Shown: in pieces, positions 34,038 through 45,185 of the stretch
Numbering within the stretch: the first letter of the stretch is position 1
Layout of the letters: each line of letters begins with the position of its first letter
Source: Raffaelea ambrosiae
Lineage: Eukaryota; Ascomycota; Sordariomycetes; Ophiostomatales; Ophiostomataceae
Direction: 5' to 3'
Length of the DNA stretch: 64,000 bases
Assembly (NCBI GenBank): GCA_002778195.1
Contig: PCDI01000001.1
Span: 5,233,869 to 5,297,868 of the forward strand
The notes under the pieces: generated by a model
What the model saw: only the letters and a program-made list of their open reading frames with translations
Database searches by the model: none
Told to the model about the DNA's origin: nothing
Translations under genes and position numbers: made by a program

Positions 34038-35126
34038 TCATAACTTTCCCGTTCGGGCAACAGATGGACCTGGGTCGGTCTCCAAGTCTTCCTTGTCCTC
34101 CAATGCGATATTTTGGCTGGCATGGTCGATCAGCCCCGAGACCGCTTCTCTGTCGAGCACGTCGATAATAGGCTCCAGGCCCAGACGCTCTGCGAATACA
34201 GCCGCCCACTTGGACGCGAACAGCGGAGGCTCCAGAGTCCAAGCTGTGGGTGTCTGACCAAACCGTAGACGGCCCTCGTCGGCCACGCAACTGACGCCCT
34301 TGCCGTCCAGTCCGCAGGGAACGAACCGCGCCCAGGGGTTGGTCGCCTCGGACGGGTCCTCTTCTGATGCCATGTTCTGTTGTCCAGGTACGACGCCCCT
34401 GGTCACCGGCGTATCCAGATTGACAGCCACGCCCAGGGAGCTGATGTTCCGTCGCAAATGCACACCCAAGGCGGCAATCTTGCGCTCTTCCCAGGCACCG
34501 CCGTCGCGTGGCGTCCGCACCCAGAGACCCGGGTCGGCCGTTGTGTAGGCCTCGATCCCAAATATGCTATTCAGCACACTAGCTGTAGTATTCTCCAGCA
34601 GGCGACTGTAGCAGCGCACGGTGAAGTGGTTGTTCTGCGGTGACTTGAGGTCGAAGATGGGCCAGAGCACCGCCTGGCCGGGGCCGTGGTAGGTGGTCAG
34701 GCCACCACGCAGAGACTGCTCGACGGCCGGGATGTAGGTATAGACATCGTTGTCGCTGTGCTCGGTTGTCTCGGCGCCGCGTTTGGTTGGGACGGTCAAC
34801 GGCGCTCGCAGCCGGGCCAGGTCGGTCTCTGGGAGGGTCGCGGCATCCTGTCGGCGCCCGAGAGTATATGTAGGGCTCGGTGTAAAGGTTAGGACTGTCG
34901 GCGGTGGTGGCGCCGGCAGCTGCAAGGACGTTCCCATGCCATCTTGCCCGGTTCGGTCGCTTCCTCCTCCTCCTCCTCCTCCTCGACTACTTCGGTTCGC
35001 GGCAGCTCCCTCCTTCGAGTTGAGGAATTGGCGGCGCACAAGTTCCTGGACGGCGGCTGCCAGGCGATACGTGGGGTAGACGCCTAGCGAAGGCACCGAT
35101 GGAATCTGGATCAGGCGGAGACGCAT
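34038..35126 (-). CDS. LIP2: lipoyl(octanoyl) transferase, mitochondrial
   Basis: Transfers octanoate from acyl carrier protein to target lysines of lipoate-dependent enzymes. One exon, 362 residues. The BPL/LipB fold is clear: RGGLTTYHGPGQAVLWPIFDL-type substrate loop, the catalytic Lys in RKIAALGVHLRRN, and the catalytic Cys in FVPCGLDGKGVSCV. Two insertions stand out against bacterial LipB: a Gly-rich stretch of seven glycines followed by a proline run (about residues 50-80), and an acidic insert after VTRGVVPGQQ. The glycines are coded by a tcc-type triplet repeat at about 34964-34983 on the plus strand. The N-terminus is basic and could be part of mitochondrial targeting (inference). Confidence 0.9.
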   Translation of the reverse strand: MRLRLIQIPSVPSLGVYPTYRLAAAVQELVRRQFLNSKEGAAANRSSRGGGGGGGSDRTGQDGMGTSLQLPAPPPPTVLTFTPSPTYTLGRRQDAATLPETDLARLRAPLTVPTKRGAETTEHSDNDVYTYIPAVEQSLRGGLTTYHGPGQAVLWPIFDLKSPQNNHFTVRCYSRLLENTTASVLNSIFGIEAYTTADPGLWVRTPRDGGAWEERKIAALGVHLRRNISSLGVAVNLDTPVTRGVVPGQQNMASEEDPSEATNPWARFVPCGLDGKGVSCVADEGRLRFGQTPTAWTLEPPLFASKWAAVFAERLGLEPIIDVLDREAVSGLIDHASQNIALEDKEDLETDPGPSVARTGKL

Positions 35127-35866
35127 GGGTGACGGGAGCTGGTCGGTGTGGTTCGTAGCCGATGGCGTGGGTGCAGGATGGGTGCAGGATGGATGCAGGG
35201 AAAGCTCGTGTGCCCGGAGCTACATAGTAACAAGCTGCAGCTACCAGTTGGTAAGGCGTTCTTTTGCTTAGGGGCATTTGGGGTTTTTTTTCTTTTTCTT
35301 TTTCTTGGTAATCCACTGGCGCTGGTGGCCTGGAATGGCCCCACTTTGATTCGACTATGTGCTGTCCGGCACTGTAAAATCCCATCCCCAGGCGATCATC
35401 CTATTATTAGCTCGATCGTAAGATACTACTCGGTGCTCAATCCTATTATCCTAATAATACTAGCTGTCGTGCTTTGGCGGGTCTTGGTCCTCTGGTCGGT
35501 GTAGGGTTTGGGACATATGTCTGTCCCAGGATGGCTGGAGCGCGCTACATTGGGCAGTAGCACAACTGAGGTATTCATTCCCGTCCTTTCTGCGTCGCAG
35601 CTATGCAGTCACGGTCGCGCCTGCCTTTCCCGGGCGGCTTGTCTCAGCGCCTCCCGCCCTCCTGTCGGTATACGAGTTTTTTAGTTTTATCTTTGAAGAG
35701 GGAAATAAACGGTTCGTTTGACTGCCAAACACCCCCAAAAAAGCAATGAAAAAGGCACATAATAAAGTCTCCCATCTTCACGCACATCTGTCAAAGAAAA
35801 ACCTCGCAAAACGTCCATTTCCCATCGCCGCATCTGCCACGACTCCTCCATCACCCTCTCCCATCC
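35127..35866. other. intergenic region
   Basis: Upstream of the LIP2 gene and downstream of the VOC gene. It contains a T/C-rich patch at about 35284-35308 and short AT-rich stretches, with no supported gene. Confidence 0.45.
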
Positions 35867-36414
35867 TCACAGACTGAACTCGAGCCGATTTCCAGCAAAG
35901 TCTCGTGCAAAGAAACGGTCCGGATATTCAATTGTTGTGGGGCCTTGAAAAGAGGAAGAAGAAAAGGGAAGAAACGAAGGGTACGTGTCAACACTCGTCC
36001 TGATCTGCTTCAATCCATTCCTGCCCGGGGGGCTTCTTGCACATTCGTCGGCCCGCCCTACGTACCTGAAATGCGACCGCCAGGCTTGTCACATTCGCTT
36101 GGTGCACCCTTCCCGCCAGCCTGGTAATGCTCCCAGATGCGTTCCTGTAGACTTAGGAGCGTCTCGAGACTGCCCAGACGGAAGCATGGGTGCCTCGATG
36201 CCTTGATGGCCGTGGCCTCAAAGTCGACAGGCCGGCCAAACGCGACGTGCACCTGCTGGCCCGAGTCGCCAATGTTGAACCACAACAGGGTGCCGCGCTG
36301 CTTCTCCGGGACGGGGGCCGAAACCAAACCAAGTGTGTTGGCATAGAAGGCCTGGGCATCATCCAGGCTGCCGGCGGGCACAATGAGGTTGACGTGGGCG
36401 AGGCCGGTGATCAT
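35867..36414 (-). CDS. VOC (glyoxalase/bleomycin-resistance) family protein
   Basis: Small metal-dependent or metal-free VOC-fold protein of 141 residues. Two exons: 36414-36066 and 35943-35867, joined across a 122-bp intron (GTACGT donor, TTTCAAG acceptor). The first exon begins MITGLAHVNLIVPAG, the usual first beta-alpha-beta unit, and the second supplies the conserved end EYPDRFFARDFAGNRLEFSL, which confirms the splice. Potential metal ligands are His (AHVNL), His (QQVHVAFG) and Glu (RLEF). No substrate can be named. The frame is open upstream of 36414 but without domain content. Confidence 0.85.
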
Positions 36415-37164
36415 TGTGGGCGACGGGCTCGAAGACGACTGTGTGTGAATGGAATTGTTCGAAGGCAACTGTTCAAAGGCAACTGGTTCTGGAAACGGCT
36501 GTGCTCGAAAATAAAGACGACGATCACTCCAGGGTTTGGGGCCTCTCTTCCCGGTCTGCTGGGGAAACACGGCACGAACACAACGTTGGGGCAATCCCAG
36601 ACAGGCGGAGACAGCCTAGACCCTTTTGTATCCCGCTACAGCCAGCCTTCCCCTCTTCCTTGCCCCCCGCGAGCGAGCCCGGAAATGGGTCCGACACCGG
36701 TGATCCCAGCGGATCGCGGGCTGGCAGAGTCGGCCTATGTGTTAGCCGGACCTGTTTTCTGGAAGGGTGCACCTTACGCTTTGTTCAACGGGCGGTAGGT
36801 GTGGAGAAAACCCAGGCAAACCAAGAGCTAACGGCTGTGGCAGTTTGTGCCAGTGGCAGCTCCCGCCTATTAACGAGCATAGCTCTCATTCTGGGCAAAA
36901 ACCCCGAAGCGGTCGCGATCGGCGCACCACAAGACGAGAGAAAGAGTTTTTTTTTTTTTTTTTCTTTTTTTTTTTTCGGCGACAGCCTACCACATTTAGC
37001 TCCTCTCCGGCCTTTTCCCCTCCATTGGCGGCGGCACACGCAAACGTAAGCCTGCTTTTCCGTTTTGCACCTCCCGACACGGCAAATCCCCAACCCCTCT
37101 GCCATCCTCTGCTCTCTCATTCGACGACCACGATTTCGCTTTCCCACCACTAACACGCTTGACC
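36415..37164. promoter_or_regulatory. divergent upstream region with poly-T tract
   Basis: Between the VOC gene (minus) and the homocysteine methyltransferase gene (plus). A nearly pure T tract at about 36947-36976 and a pyrimidine-rich stretch up to the ATG at 37165 are typical of fungal promoters. No gene is seen. Confidence 0.45.
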
Positions 37165-38397
37165 ATGACAGCTGCCGACCCTGATTCGACGGGCATGCCG
37201 CCGGCTCCGTCGCCCATTCGCCTCCTGGACGGCGGCCTGGGCACCTCTCTGGAGGACAAGTACGGCGTGCGCTTCTCTTCTGCTTCGACACCACTGTGGT
37301 CGTCGCACATGATTATAGGCAGCGAAGACAACAAGACCCTGCTGGCGTGCCAGAGCGACTTCTGCCGCGCTGGGATCGACATTCTCGAGACGGCTACATA
37401 CCAAGTGTCCGTAACGGGGTTTGCCAGCACGCGAACAGCAGCGGACTTCCCGGACGGGATTGTCAACCGCGCCGACATCTCCAAGTTCCTCGACAATGCC
37501 GTCACCGTTGCGGAAAAGGCGACCAAGGCCGGGGACGGGGCCGATCCCCGAAAACATCCTTCTATTGCTCTGTCCCTTGGACCATATGGCGCCTGCATGA
37601 TCCCCGGCGCCGAATACTCTGGCGCCTACGACAAGGCGGGCACTGGGACCGAAGCACTTGTGCGCTGGCACGCAGACCGGCTGTGTCTCTTTGCTGATGT
37701 GCCCAATCTGGCGGAGCGAGTCCAATACGTCGCGTATGAGACTGTGCCGAGACTCGACGAGATCACAGCCATCCGCCAGCTCTACCGGAGACCTTCAGGC
37801 AAACCACTGCCGGTCGCTCTGCAGTCTCCCAACTCGTCTGAGCCGATCCCTTTTTGGATTTCTTGTGTCTTCCCGGGAAGTGGCACCGAGGGCGAGGACG
37901 GCTCCAAAACCACATTGCCTGATGGGGCAAGCGTGGAGCAGGCTGTCGAAGCCATGCTAGCCGTTGACACCGGCCCCAAGAGCGTCGCATCCGCACAGCC
38001 TTGGGGGGTTGGCATCAATTGCACTAAGATCGCCAAACTGCCGCGCCTAATTGAGCGCTACGAAGCCGCTGTATCCAGCATGATTTGTGGCGGCAAGCTG
38101 TCCAGCTGGCCGGCTTTGGTGCTGTATCCAGATGGCACCAATGGCGAGATTTACAACACAACGACACAACAGTGGGAGCTTCCAAAGGGCCAGACTGCAT
38201 CAACGGCATGTCAAATCCCTAGACGCCGATCCCATTTTATGCACGTTACTAATGCAACACAGGCTTCCTGGGAATCACGGCTCAGCCAAATCGTCAAGGC
38301 TACCTCGCTACGTGGCAAATGGAGGGAGATTGTCGTGGGTGGATGTTGCAAGGCGACAGACCGCGACCTCATTGCCTTGAAAAAAGCGCTACAATGA
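37165..38397 (+). CDS. homocysteine S-methyltransferase
   Basis: Zinc-dependent transfer of a methyl group to homocysteine, usually from S-methylmethionine or AdoMet, giving methionine in the cytosol. The unspliced frame codes 410 residues. It begins with the family's LLDGGLGTSLEDKYG and has ETATYQVS, YETVPRLDE, GINCTK (first zinc Cys) and VGGCCKATD (the zinc Cys pair). A 57-base stretch at 38206-38262 looks like an intron with a GC donor (GCATGT), a TTACTAATG branch and an ACACAG acceptor. Removing it keeps the frame and deletes 19 residues that do not fit the family, giving 391 residues. I therefore favour a GC-AG intron, but an unspliced form would also be translated. Confidence 0.9.
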   Translation: MTAADPDSTGMPPAPSPIRLLDGGLGTSLEDKYGVRFSSASTPLWSSHMIIGSEDNKTLLACQSDFCRAGIDILETATYQVSVTGFASTRTAADFPDGIVNRADISKFLDNAVTVAEKATKAGDGADPRKHPSIALSLGPYGACMIPGAEYSGAYDKAGTGTEALVRWHADRLCLFADVPNLAERVQYVAYETVPRLDEITAIRQLYRRPSGKPLPVALQSPNSSEPIPFWISCVFPGSGTEGEDGSKTTLPDGASVEQAVEAMLAVDTGPKSVASAQPWGVGINCTKIAKLPRLIERYEAAVSSMICGGKLSSWPALVLYPDGTNGEIYNTTTQQWELPKGQTASTACQIPRRRSHFMHVTNATQASWESRLSQIVKATSLRGKWREIVVGGCCKATDRDLIALKKALQ

Positions 38398-38586
38398 GTC
38401 ATCCGCCAACCAGGTCAGTATTTCTTTCTTCTATTTCTTTCTTTTTCGATGGCACTTTCCATCCGTTCATTCATTCATTCTATGCTGATGCTGATAATAT
38501 TATGTACATGTGCAGAACCATGAAGAACGACAACGACCCGTCCTGCGACCAGTGCGGTCTGAAGACAACCCCCTCGACTGAACACA

Positions 38587-39313
38587 TCACGAATTCTGCG
38601 TAACCAGATCGTCAAATGAAGGGTTTCTACCCACTGAAAAATCGTGGTCCCAATTGTTTGTCACATCGTGGATCGTGAGCCTCGATGCCTCTGACGCTGG
38701 ATTCGCCGGTCGTGTCGAGGAGTACGCGAACGCCAGATGGTTCACGCCTGTTGGGTACAACCAGTTCTTGCCGCCCCCCGAAGTGTTGTAGTACGTGCAT
38801 CCACTGCACTTTATTGTGTATTGCCAGTGCGTGCTGTTGACGTGCGTACCCGCCTTGAATAGTGTGTATGTGATGGACGGGTCGACAGCCGGAACATTTG
38901 TGTGGTCGCTGGATCGGTCAGAGAGCACAATGCATGAAAAAGACGACGACGAAATGAAGGAAATTTGAGATGTACCTTGCGTGCCGTGAGGAGATTACCA
39001 TGTTGCTGCCACTGGCCCAGGCCACTGTCAGTGGATCGCCAACCATGCGGCCACCCCAAGCAAATCCAATCCACCCAACATTGAGGGGCGCCACCACCTG
39101 CAGGACGGCGTCATATGCGGTCAGGCTCTGTGCTTGATTCGGTACGGCCACACGGAAGACGAGTGTTCGACCAATTTGATACTGCGTTATGTACTCGGCA
39201 AACGTGAACCCCGTCTGAGCATCGTGGTATGCCGTCGTGCCGGCTGCCCCAGCCAGACGGGGGCCGAATGTGAATGCGGCTATCCATGACAACACAAGCC
39301 AGACCCAAGACAT
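38587..39313 (-). CDS. secreted AA8-type cytochrome b (CDH cytochrome domain)
   Basis: Haem-binding DOMON-like domain as found at the N-terminus of cellobiose dehydrogenase, here as a stand-alone secreted protein of 219 residues. Two exons, 39313-38976 and 38908-38587, joined to read SRHASDHTNVP. Residues 1-23 are a signal peptide (MSWVWLVLSWIAAFTFG...AGA). The fold marks are GWIGFAWGGRMVGDPLTVAW, carrying the likely Met ligand, and IKCSGCTYY with GVNHLAFAYS, carrying the likely His ligand. There is no dehydrogenase domain, no CBM and no transmembrane helix. Related proteins pass electrons to extracellular oxidases such as LPMOs; that is inference here. Confidence 0.85.
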
Positions 39314-41216
39314 CTTGCCGGGGTAAGAATGGCCTGGATGAAGCCGAGTGTCGTGTGGCTTCCACCTGGTGGTGGTCACTCCTGGAGCCAGCAGATGTTG
39401 AGGGTTCTTCAGCAGACACCCACCGTACGGGGTGAAAACTCTAGAGAAGAACAGGTCCAGCAGGATGAACGGGCGATGCGATGGCACTTGGATCTCAGCA
39501 GCGGCGACCAAATCATGCCCGAGTGCGATGCATCGTCAATTCTGGAAGACGACGGTCGAACAAACGCGGCAGAGGACAGCCTGTAAGAAAGCAAGCAATA
39601 CAAAGAGAACGATGGAAAGGACCGGCGTACCTAAAGGTCTTGGCAGATGGGGAAAATATAGAGGAATGAACCATGAATTATCCACGGAGCCTGCGTCACT
39701 GGATGAACCTCGGCGGGATGAATGCAGCCGTACCGATCGAGACGAGGGAGGCAACGTGGACGAGATTGTGTCCTCTCACATTTACCGGATTTTTAACAAA
39801 CAGGTGGAGACAAAACAAACATGCTCAGACGACTTGTAATGTACAGAGACGGGATGGGCCTATCGGCGTCATTGGCTTTCATACTAGATCTGTTTTCTTT
39901 GGACAGCTCTCTTTGGGATGGTGGCACCCCTTTTGGATACTTTTGACTACACGCAATTGGCCCAGGCAAGTCTCTGGCCTTCCACATGTCCGCAAAAGAC
40001 CACCATCATCACGTAGGGCCTTTTTTTTATTCTCTCTTGTGTGGGTTTTGGGTGCTTCTGTCGGAATTAACCTGCTGCTGGCCACATGAGCGGCCGGTCG
40101 GCGGGACATGCTGGTTTTAGCCGTGTAAATTGAGCCTCGTCTTCTTCTTGAGAGGAAGAGCACATATTATGAAAGCCACAAGGCCAAGAGGGTCAAGGGT
40201 AAAACGGGACAGACGGCCCATTTGCCCCCATTGGGGTTTCTGGGAACCCTTCCGAGAAAGAAAGTGAATGCTGATTCAAGGCACGCGTCGGCGTCGGCGA
40301 ACCAGTATGGACGCTTGCGTGTCCATGTTCAAAATTTTTTATTTTTTTTTTGCCGTCTCCACCATCATCACGAGTCGCCCAAATCCCGGGACACATACCT
40401 TGTGCACCAGGTCCGCGGCGCCGAGAAAACGCAGTCTCCGGGTCTGATTCATTCCCGAAAGCGCGGACAAAGAAATCAGCTCGTCATTAAGGCTATGGGA
40501 ATGGATGCCGTCCGGACAAAATTGATGACGTCTTCTTTTTGGTGGGTTTAGCTGCCGGTTTTTTGTTTGCCATCTTCTCTGCATCTTTGTTTCCAGTCGA
40601 CATATTTCCGGCTGCTGGTGTAGCCACCCTGATATCATTGTTCTCGGCTGTCGTGCGTGTGTCTGTCACTGGAGTTTTCTCTTCCTATCGACAAAGATCG
40701 TCCTCCGATCAAGGGAATCACTTACAGGGCCTCAGACAACCTTGGGCAAGATTCAGTCGCGTGACGGGACTGAGGATGTGGTGTTGGTAGATCATCCCAT
40801 TGAGCATGTGAAAGACGGAAGACTGGACGAGTCTGCCGGGCCGCAAGTCGTCGACGGAGAAGTCATGAAAGATGTCCAGACGTCCGGCGGATGTTTCGAC
40901 TAGCCGAATTCCCGGCCACTCGAAGCCGCCTTGCACGCCACGCAGAAGCAGACGAGGGGTTGAGCTCAGACTTCCACTGCTTGGATAGCTTGCTGCAACG
41001 GGCCAACACGCAAACTGCAGAACAGCTCTGTGGCCGTAAATGTTGTCTTTACACCGTGTGCTCACCCTACACCTTTCCATTATTTCACATACATTCCTAC
41101 ATTTTCCCCTTCCTATCAAGTTTTTGCTCTTCGACGGAGGTTCCTTTCTCTCCAGGCAGTTACAATGCCGTCGTGAAATCGAAGCCTCGGCCGAGTCCTT
41201 TTTATCTGGGACCTCA
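39314..41216. other. intergenic region
   Basis: About 1.9 kb without a supported gene. T-rich tracts occur at about 40020 and 40335. A 60-codon plus-strand open frame ends at 40903 and the reverse strand is open over the same bases, so coding cannot be assigned. Confidence 0.4.
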
Positions 41217-42319
41217 ATGACACTGACGATCGAATCCCTCTCGGGGTCTGGAGGAGATCGATGCCCTAACAAACAGGGACCTGCTCCAATTTCTCAAGAT
41301 TCTATTAATCACACCGGCGGCGTGGTCGTTCAGAATCCCAAGGCGGAAGAAGTCCTGGACAATAATGAGCCCCTCGAGCCAGGAGACTACACCGTGAGCA
41401 CAGATTCTATTGATGTAAGAACACGGTTGAAGAATTTACTCTCCTTAATTATAAGTTTAATAAACTGAGTTATACCACAACAGGTCACAGATGAAATGGT
41501 TTACACACGAGCCTCGTCTGTAACAACAGGAGAACAGACGTGAGAATCCCGAGAAGCAGTGCAAAGGCGAGATGGTCGCTGCGTAATCTCAAACGTCGAG
41601 AACCAAGCTGCGCGAAGAAACCGGTGGGCGGGATTCGAAGCTGCACATATTTCCCCCCTCGCGTATGAACAGCAGTGGCTTGCCAACGACTACGGACGCT
41701 GGATCTCGATTGTCCCACACAGAAGAGGGACGATTCACTCCGTGCAGAATGGCATTATTCTTCGCTCCGATCTACACCAAATGTTTGACCAATACTTGAT
41801 ATCAATTAACCCAGACGTAAGTTTGTCATTGCAAACAGTAGACTGTCCTGCTTTGGAGTACAAATGAAACTCTCAAGCTAACATACCATCTGTTTCTGAT
41901 TTAGAATGGCTACAAGATCGTTTTCTTTGACATGAACTTCTACCAACTTGCCGGTCGGACGCTTGACCGCCGCCTACTAGATGATCCAGCTTGCCCCCCT
42001 CGACCAGCTGTTCCGATGGCACTTTCGACAGGCTGTTTTAGCAAATATGCGCGGCGCTGGTGAGCCAGTTTTTGAGCATGATAATCCGCCGGACTCTAAC
42101 ATAATGGGTACGATCATGGAAGGCCCGAGGGCTGCAGAACGCATGGAGTTTGAGCTTTTCGGCCGCTTAGCTCACCACATTGATATTGCAGCGAGGAACA
42201 AGGGGGTGGAAACAAGAGGACAAGAAGGAATAGACATTACATTGAAACAGACGACAGAAGATGGGCCACGCCTGATCACAGAAACTGTTGACAAGGGCAA
42301 AGAGAACCAGGCATCATAG
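41217..42319 (+). pseudogene. HNH endonuclease-domain protein, broken by a stop and a frameshift
   Basis: Fungal HNH_2-type gene on the plus strand with exons up to 41414, 41484-41816 and from 41905. The conserved region before the HNH core reads VTDEMVYTRASSVTTGEQT, then an in-frame TGA at 41541-41543, then ESREAVQRRDGRCVISN. The HNH core is intact: CVISN, FEAAHISPLAYE and NGIILRSDLHQMFDQYLISI. After NGYKIVFFDM a second lesion appears: at a run of six C (41994-41999) the reading frame must drop one base to enter DQLFRWHFRQAVLANMRGAGEP, a well-conserved tail that then runs to TAG at 42319. Both lesions lie in conserved sequence, so this is a pseudogene or, less likely, contains base-call errors. 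The start at 41217 is uncertain. Confidence 0.75.
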
Positions 42320-42872
42320 CCTAGATGCTTTTTTTTTTCTTTGACATTTTTCCACACGTTTTTTATGCACGTTCTTTAACGTTCCTTCGTTTTTCCCTCT
42401 GTTTTCTTATCCTTTGTCTTGGTGTTTTTTTTTCTCTCTTTTCTTGCGATCTTGTGAGGATGCATAGCAAGTTTTTCCCGTGATGCCATAAGACCATAAG
42501 ACACAAGGAGGCCACTTCGTTAATCTAGACAAAATACCAAACTCTTGCAACCAACAATTGGCATCTGCGGGATGGGTGCGACGGGGGGTGGATATACAAA
42601 AATTTTACTGAATCTTGTGCTCCGGCTTCGCGGTGGCGGAACTGCTGTCCACATCAACTATAAGGCGTTGTTATTCTATACAAACAATATAAATAGTCTG
42701 CGGTTCGTAGGCCTAAAATCGGTCCCTACATAGATCCGAAACTAGGTTGGGCTAGTTATAACTACAGAAGAGAAGAAGAGACCAGAAAAAAGCTAGACAT
42801 GAGCACTACCTCGACTTCTGCCGTGAATTAAAAAGTCGGATGGCACGTATTCGTTTCTTCCCTCCATTCTGC
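42320..42872. other. intergenic region
   Basis: T-rich stretch at 42330-42450 followed by AT-rich sequence between two gene 3' ends. No gene is seen. Confidence 0.45.
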
Positions 42873-44045
42873 TTATGCCTTCATGGACATTTCACCAACA
42901 GGCAGAGCCTGCAGCCAGCCGTCAACGTCCTCGGGAGCCTGCTGCTTCTTGGTGCAGGAGCTGTACACGTCGGGCGTCAGTGCGTGCAGACCAGCAGCGG
43001 GGCAGTCGCGGTTCAGGTTGCAGCCCTTGTCCATGGCCAGCTGCAGGCTGTTGTCCTTCCAGCCGAAAACGTAGTCGCCGTGGGCAGCAGCACCGCTAGC
43101 ACGAAGAATTAGAAGACAAAAATCAATCATGGCCAGTTGTACCGGTTCCATCGAAACCACTTACCCAATGTTCATGCTGTAGATGAAGGGGTTGGAGCCG
43201 TCGGTGGGGAAGATGCTCTTGTCCATGAAGCTCGACGTGTTCCACATCAGCTCGTACATGATCTGCGGCAGCTTGACCGGGTGCGTGGAAGGGCAGCCAC
43301 CACCACCGCTCGCGCCCGTGCCGCTGTAGGCGACATGGGTCTGGTGGTCGGGCGAGTCGAGGTTCTTGCCGTCCCAGCAACTAGGTGCTGTTAGTGTGCA
43401 TGCCGGGACTTGGTTCCATACCGTGCGTCAGACTTACGTGGGGAAGATGATCGTCTGGCGGACCATCTTGCAGGACATGTCCATGGGCACCTCGACGGTG
43501 TCGGAACCGGTGCACGGCGCACCACCCGTGAACTGGTTGTCGTTGGTCGACTTCCAGCAGCGATGGCAGATGTTGCCGCGGTTGACCTTGCTGGTGTCCG
43601 TGTTGGAGGCCTTGCCTGCAATCATGCGGAAGCCCGGCTTGAAGGCGGTCGTCTTGCCGCTGGGGATGTAGTAGATGTCGAGGCCGCCCTTGTTGACCAG
43701 TTGGCCCTGGGGGCCGCCGTTGCCCACCTGCGGGACACGGCGGTAGGTGCCGTTCCGGGCTTTGAAGAACAGCACGGCCGTCCAGTAGTTGGACAGGTCC
43801 TCCTTGAAGTTGCAGGACGTGCAGGTGGACAGACTCGGGAGATCGTGTGTGTCCGGGTCCATGGTCAGATTGAACGAGTTGCCGCCGACAATCTGGTGCA
43901 GATGCGGCGTGTACAGCTGGCCGGGGTTGACGATGGGGTCGGTGCGCTCCACCACCAGCTGCGAGCAGGCAAAGCGCAGCATGTTCTGCGCGGCGACGTT
44001 CTGGGCCAAGAGGCCAGCAACGGCAACAAGACTAGCCGACTTCAT
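42873..44045 (-). CDS. secreted DUF1996 protein
   Basis: Three exons (44045-43438, 43380-43165, 43095-42873) give 348 residues. A signal peptide is clear (MKSASLVAVAGLLAQNVAAQ). The DUF1996 domain fills the rest: RTDPIVNPGQLYTPHLHQIVGG, a Cys-containing STCTSCNFKEDLSNYW, FKPGFRMIAG, the second-exon start CWDGKNLDSPDHQTHVAY, and the third-exon FGWKDNSLQLAMDKGC. The splices restore all three blocks. Many cysteines fit a disulfide-bonded extracellular protein. No WSC domain or GPI signal follows, so it should be soluble. Function of the family is unknown; it is common in fungal secretomes. Confidence 0.92.
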
Positions 44046-45185
44046 GATGAATGCTTGCCAGTTTATGTCTTGATTGATCCTTCTTGAAAATGAATGAAAG
44101 AATAGGGGAACAAAAAAAAAACGATGCGAGACTCAGCGACGGCGTCGATGCACGGACAGACGATGAGAGAAAGAAAACAAAAACAAATCAAGATCAAGGA
44201 AAGGATAACCGAAAGGGCGAGACTCTCGTGCGATTCATCTTATACTCTCTGGGGGGGGAGAGGGGAAGGTGGCCCATATTGCCTATGTTTACTGCTAATT
44301 TGTTTTTCTGTTCCATTTCGTTCTATTTCTGAACATTTGCGAAGTCGAGATCCCGGTCTTTTCGCAGGGGAAAATAGGTGTACCACTCAGTTGCTGCAAC
44401 TGCCGATAATCAAGCATCGTTAATGGCCCCCGGGCATTTTTGGGAGGGAAAGAGAAAAGTCACAAGGCAGTAGAAAGGGGAAAAGGCTGGATCTGTGCCT
44501 GCTGAGGGCAAAACTGCCGACCAAGCCGGGACGTGGTTGTTTGTTTCTTTTCCTGTTTGGATATAATATATTGATTGGCTAAGAGACCATCGTGACTTTA
44601 TTGCGGACCACACAACAAGAGTATGGTACCGTGTGCACCCGCCTGAGAGCTATGGGCAATGTGGCAAGCGAGCCAATCGAGCCAATCTGACTCCCCCGGC
44701 CGTGTATTGTCCGGGGTAACGTGGTTCGTCGTCCACTTTTTTTCGTCGACACTTTAGCCACCGGCAAAATTCACGATTCCACATAGATGATGGGGTCGAG
44801 ACAGCGACAAACTTTGACAAAGCGGCCACCCGTGGATACAGCAGACGCCGAGGGTGTTTGCTCTTGCTGTTCTGCTGGATTGTTTGCCGAGATGAAAGTA
44901 GATCGAAAGCAGTCGAATCGAGGCCGTGGCTCGTTTTCCGGCATTTGATTGTCGAGTATCGCTCTGTCGTGCGGGTGGTGATTATAGCAGCCATCCACTT
45001 TTCCGGCGCTTTCTCGTCCCTTCTGCGCAGACTGTATTGCGAACGGGAGGCGCGAGCCACGAAATCAGCCGTGAAATGCAATAGCAGAAGACCCCGAGCG
45101 ACGCACCATGCATGCAGACATTTAAGATGCACGTGGTACTCTCGAAAATTCCCACCATGCCAACCCGAAAAAGAACGTTGGATGG
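44046..45185. other. intergenic region
   Basis: Upstream of the DUF1996 gene and downstream of the next regulator. A G-run lies near 44250. Open frames on both strands overlap and show no domain, so I report no gene. Confidence 0.45.

Noticed and set aside
40721..40903. possible terminal exon (VVLVDHPIEHVKDGRLDE) on the plus strand
   Set aside because: No partner exon or start, and the minus strand is equally open; not enough to call a gene.
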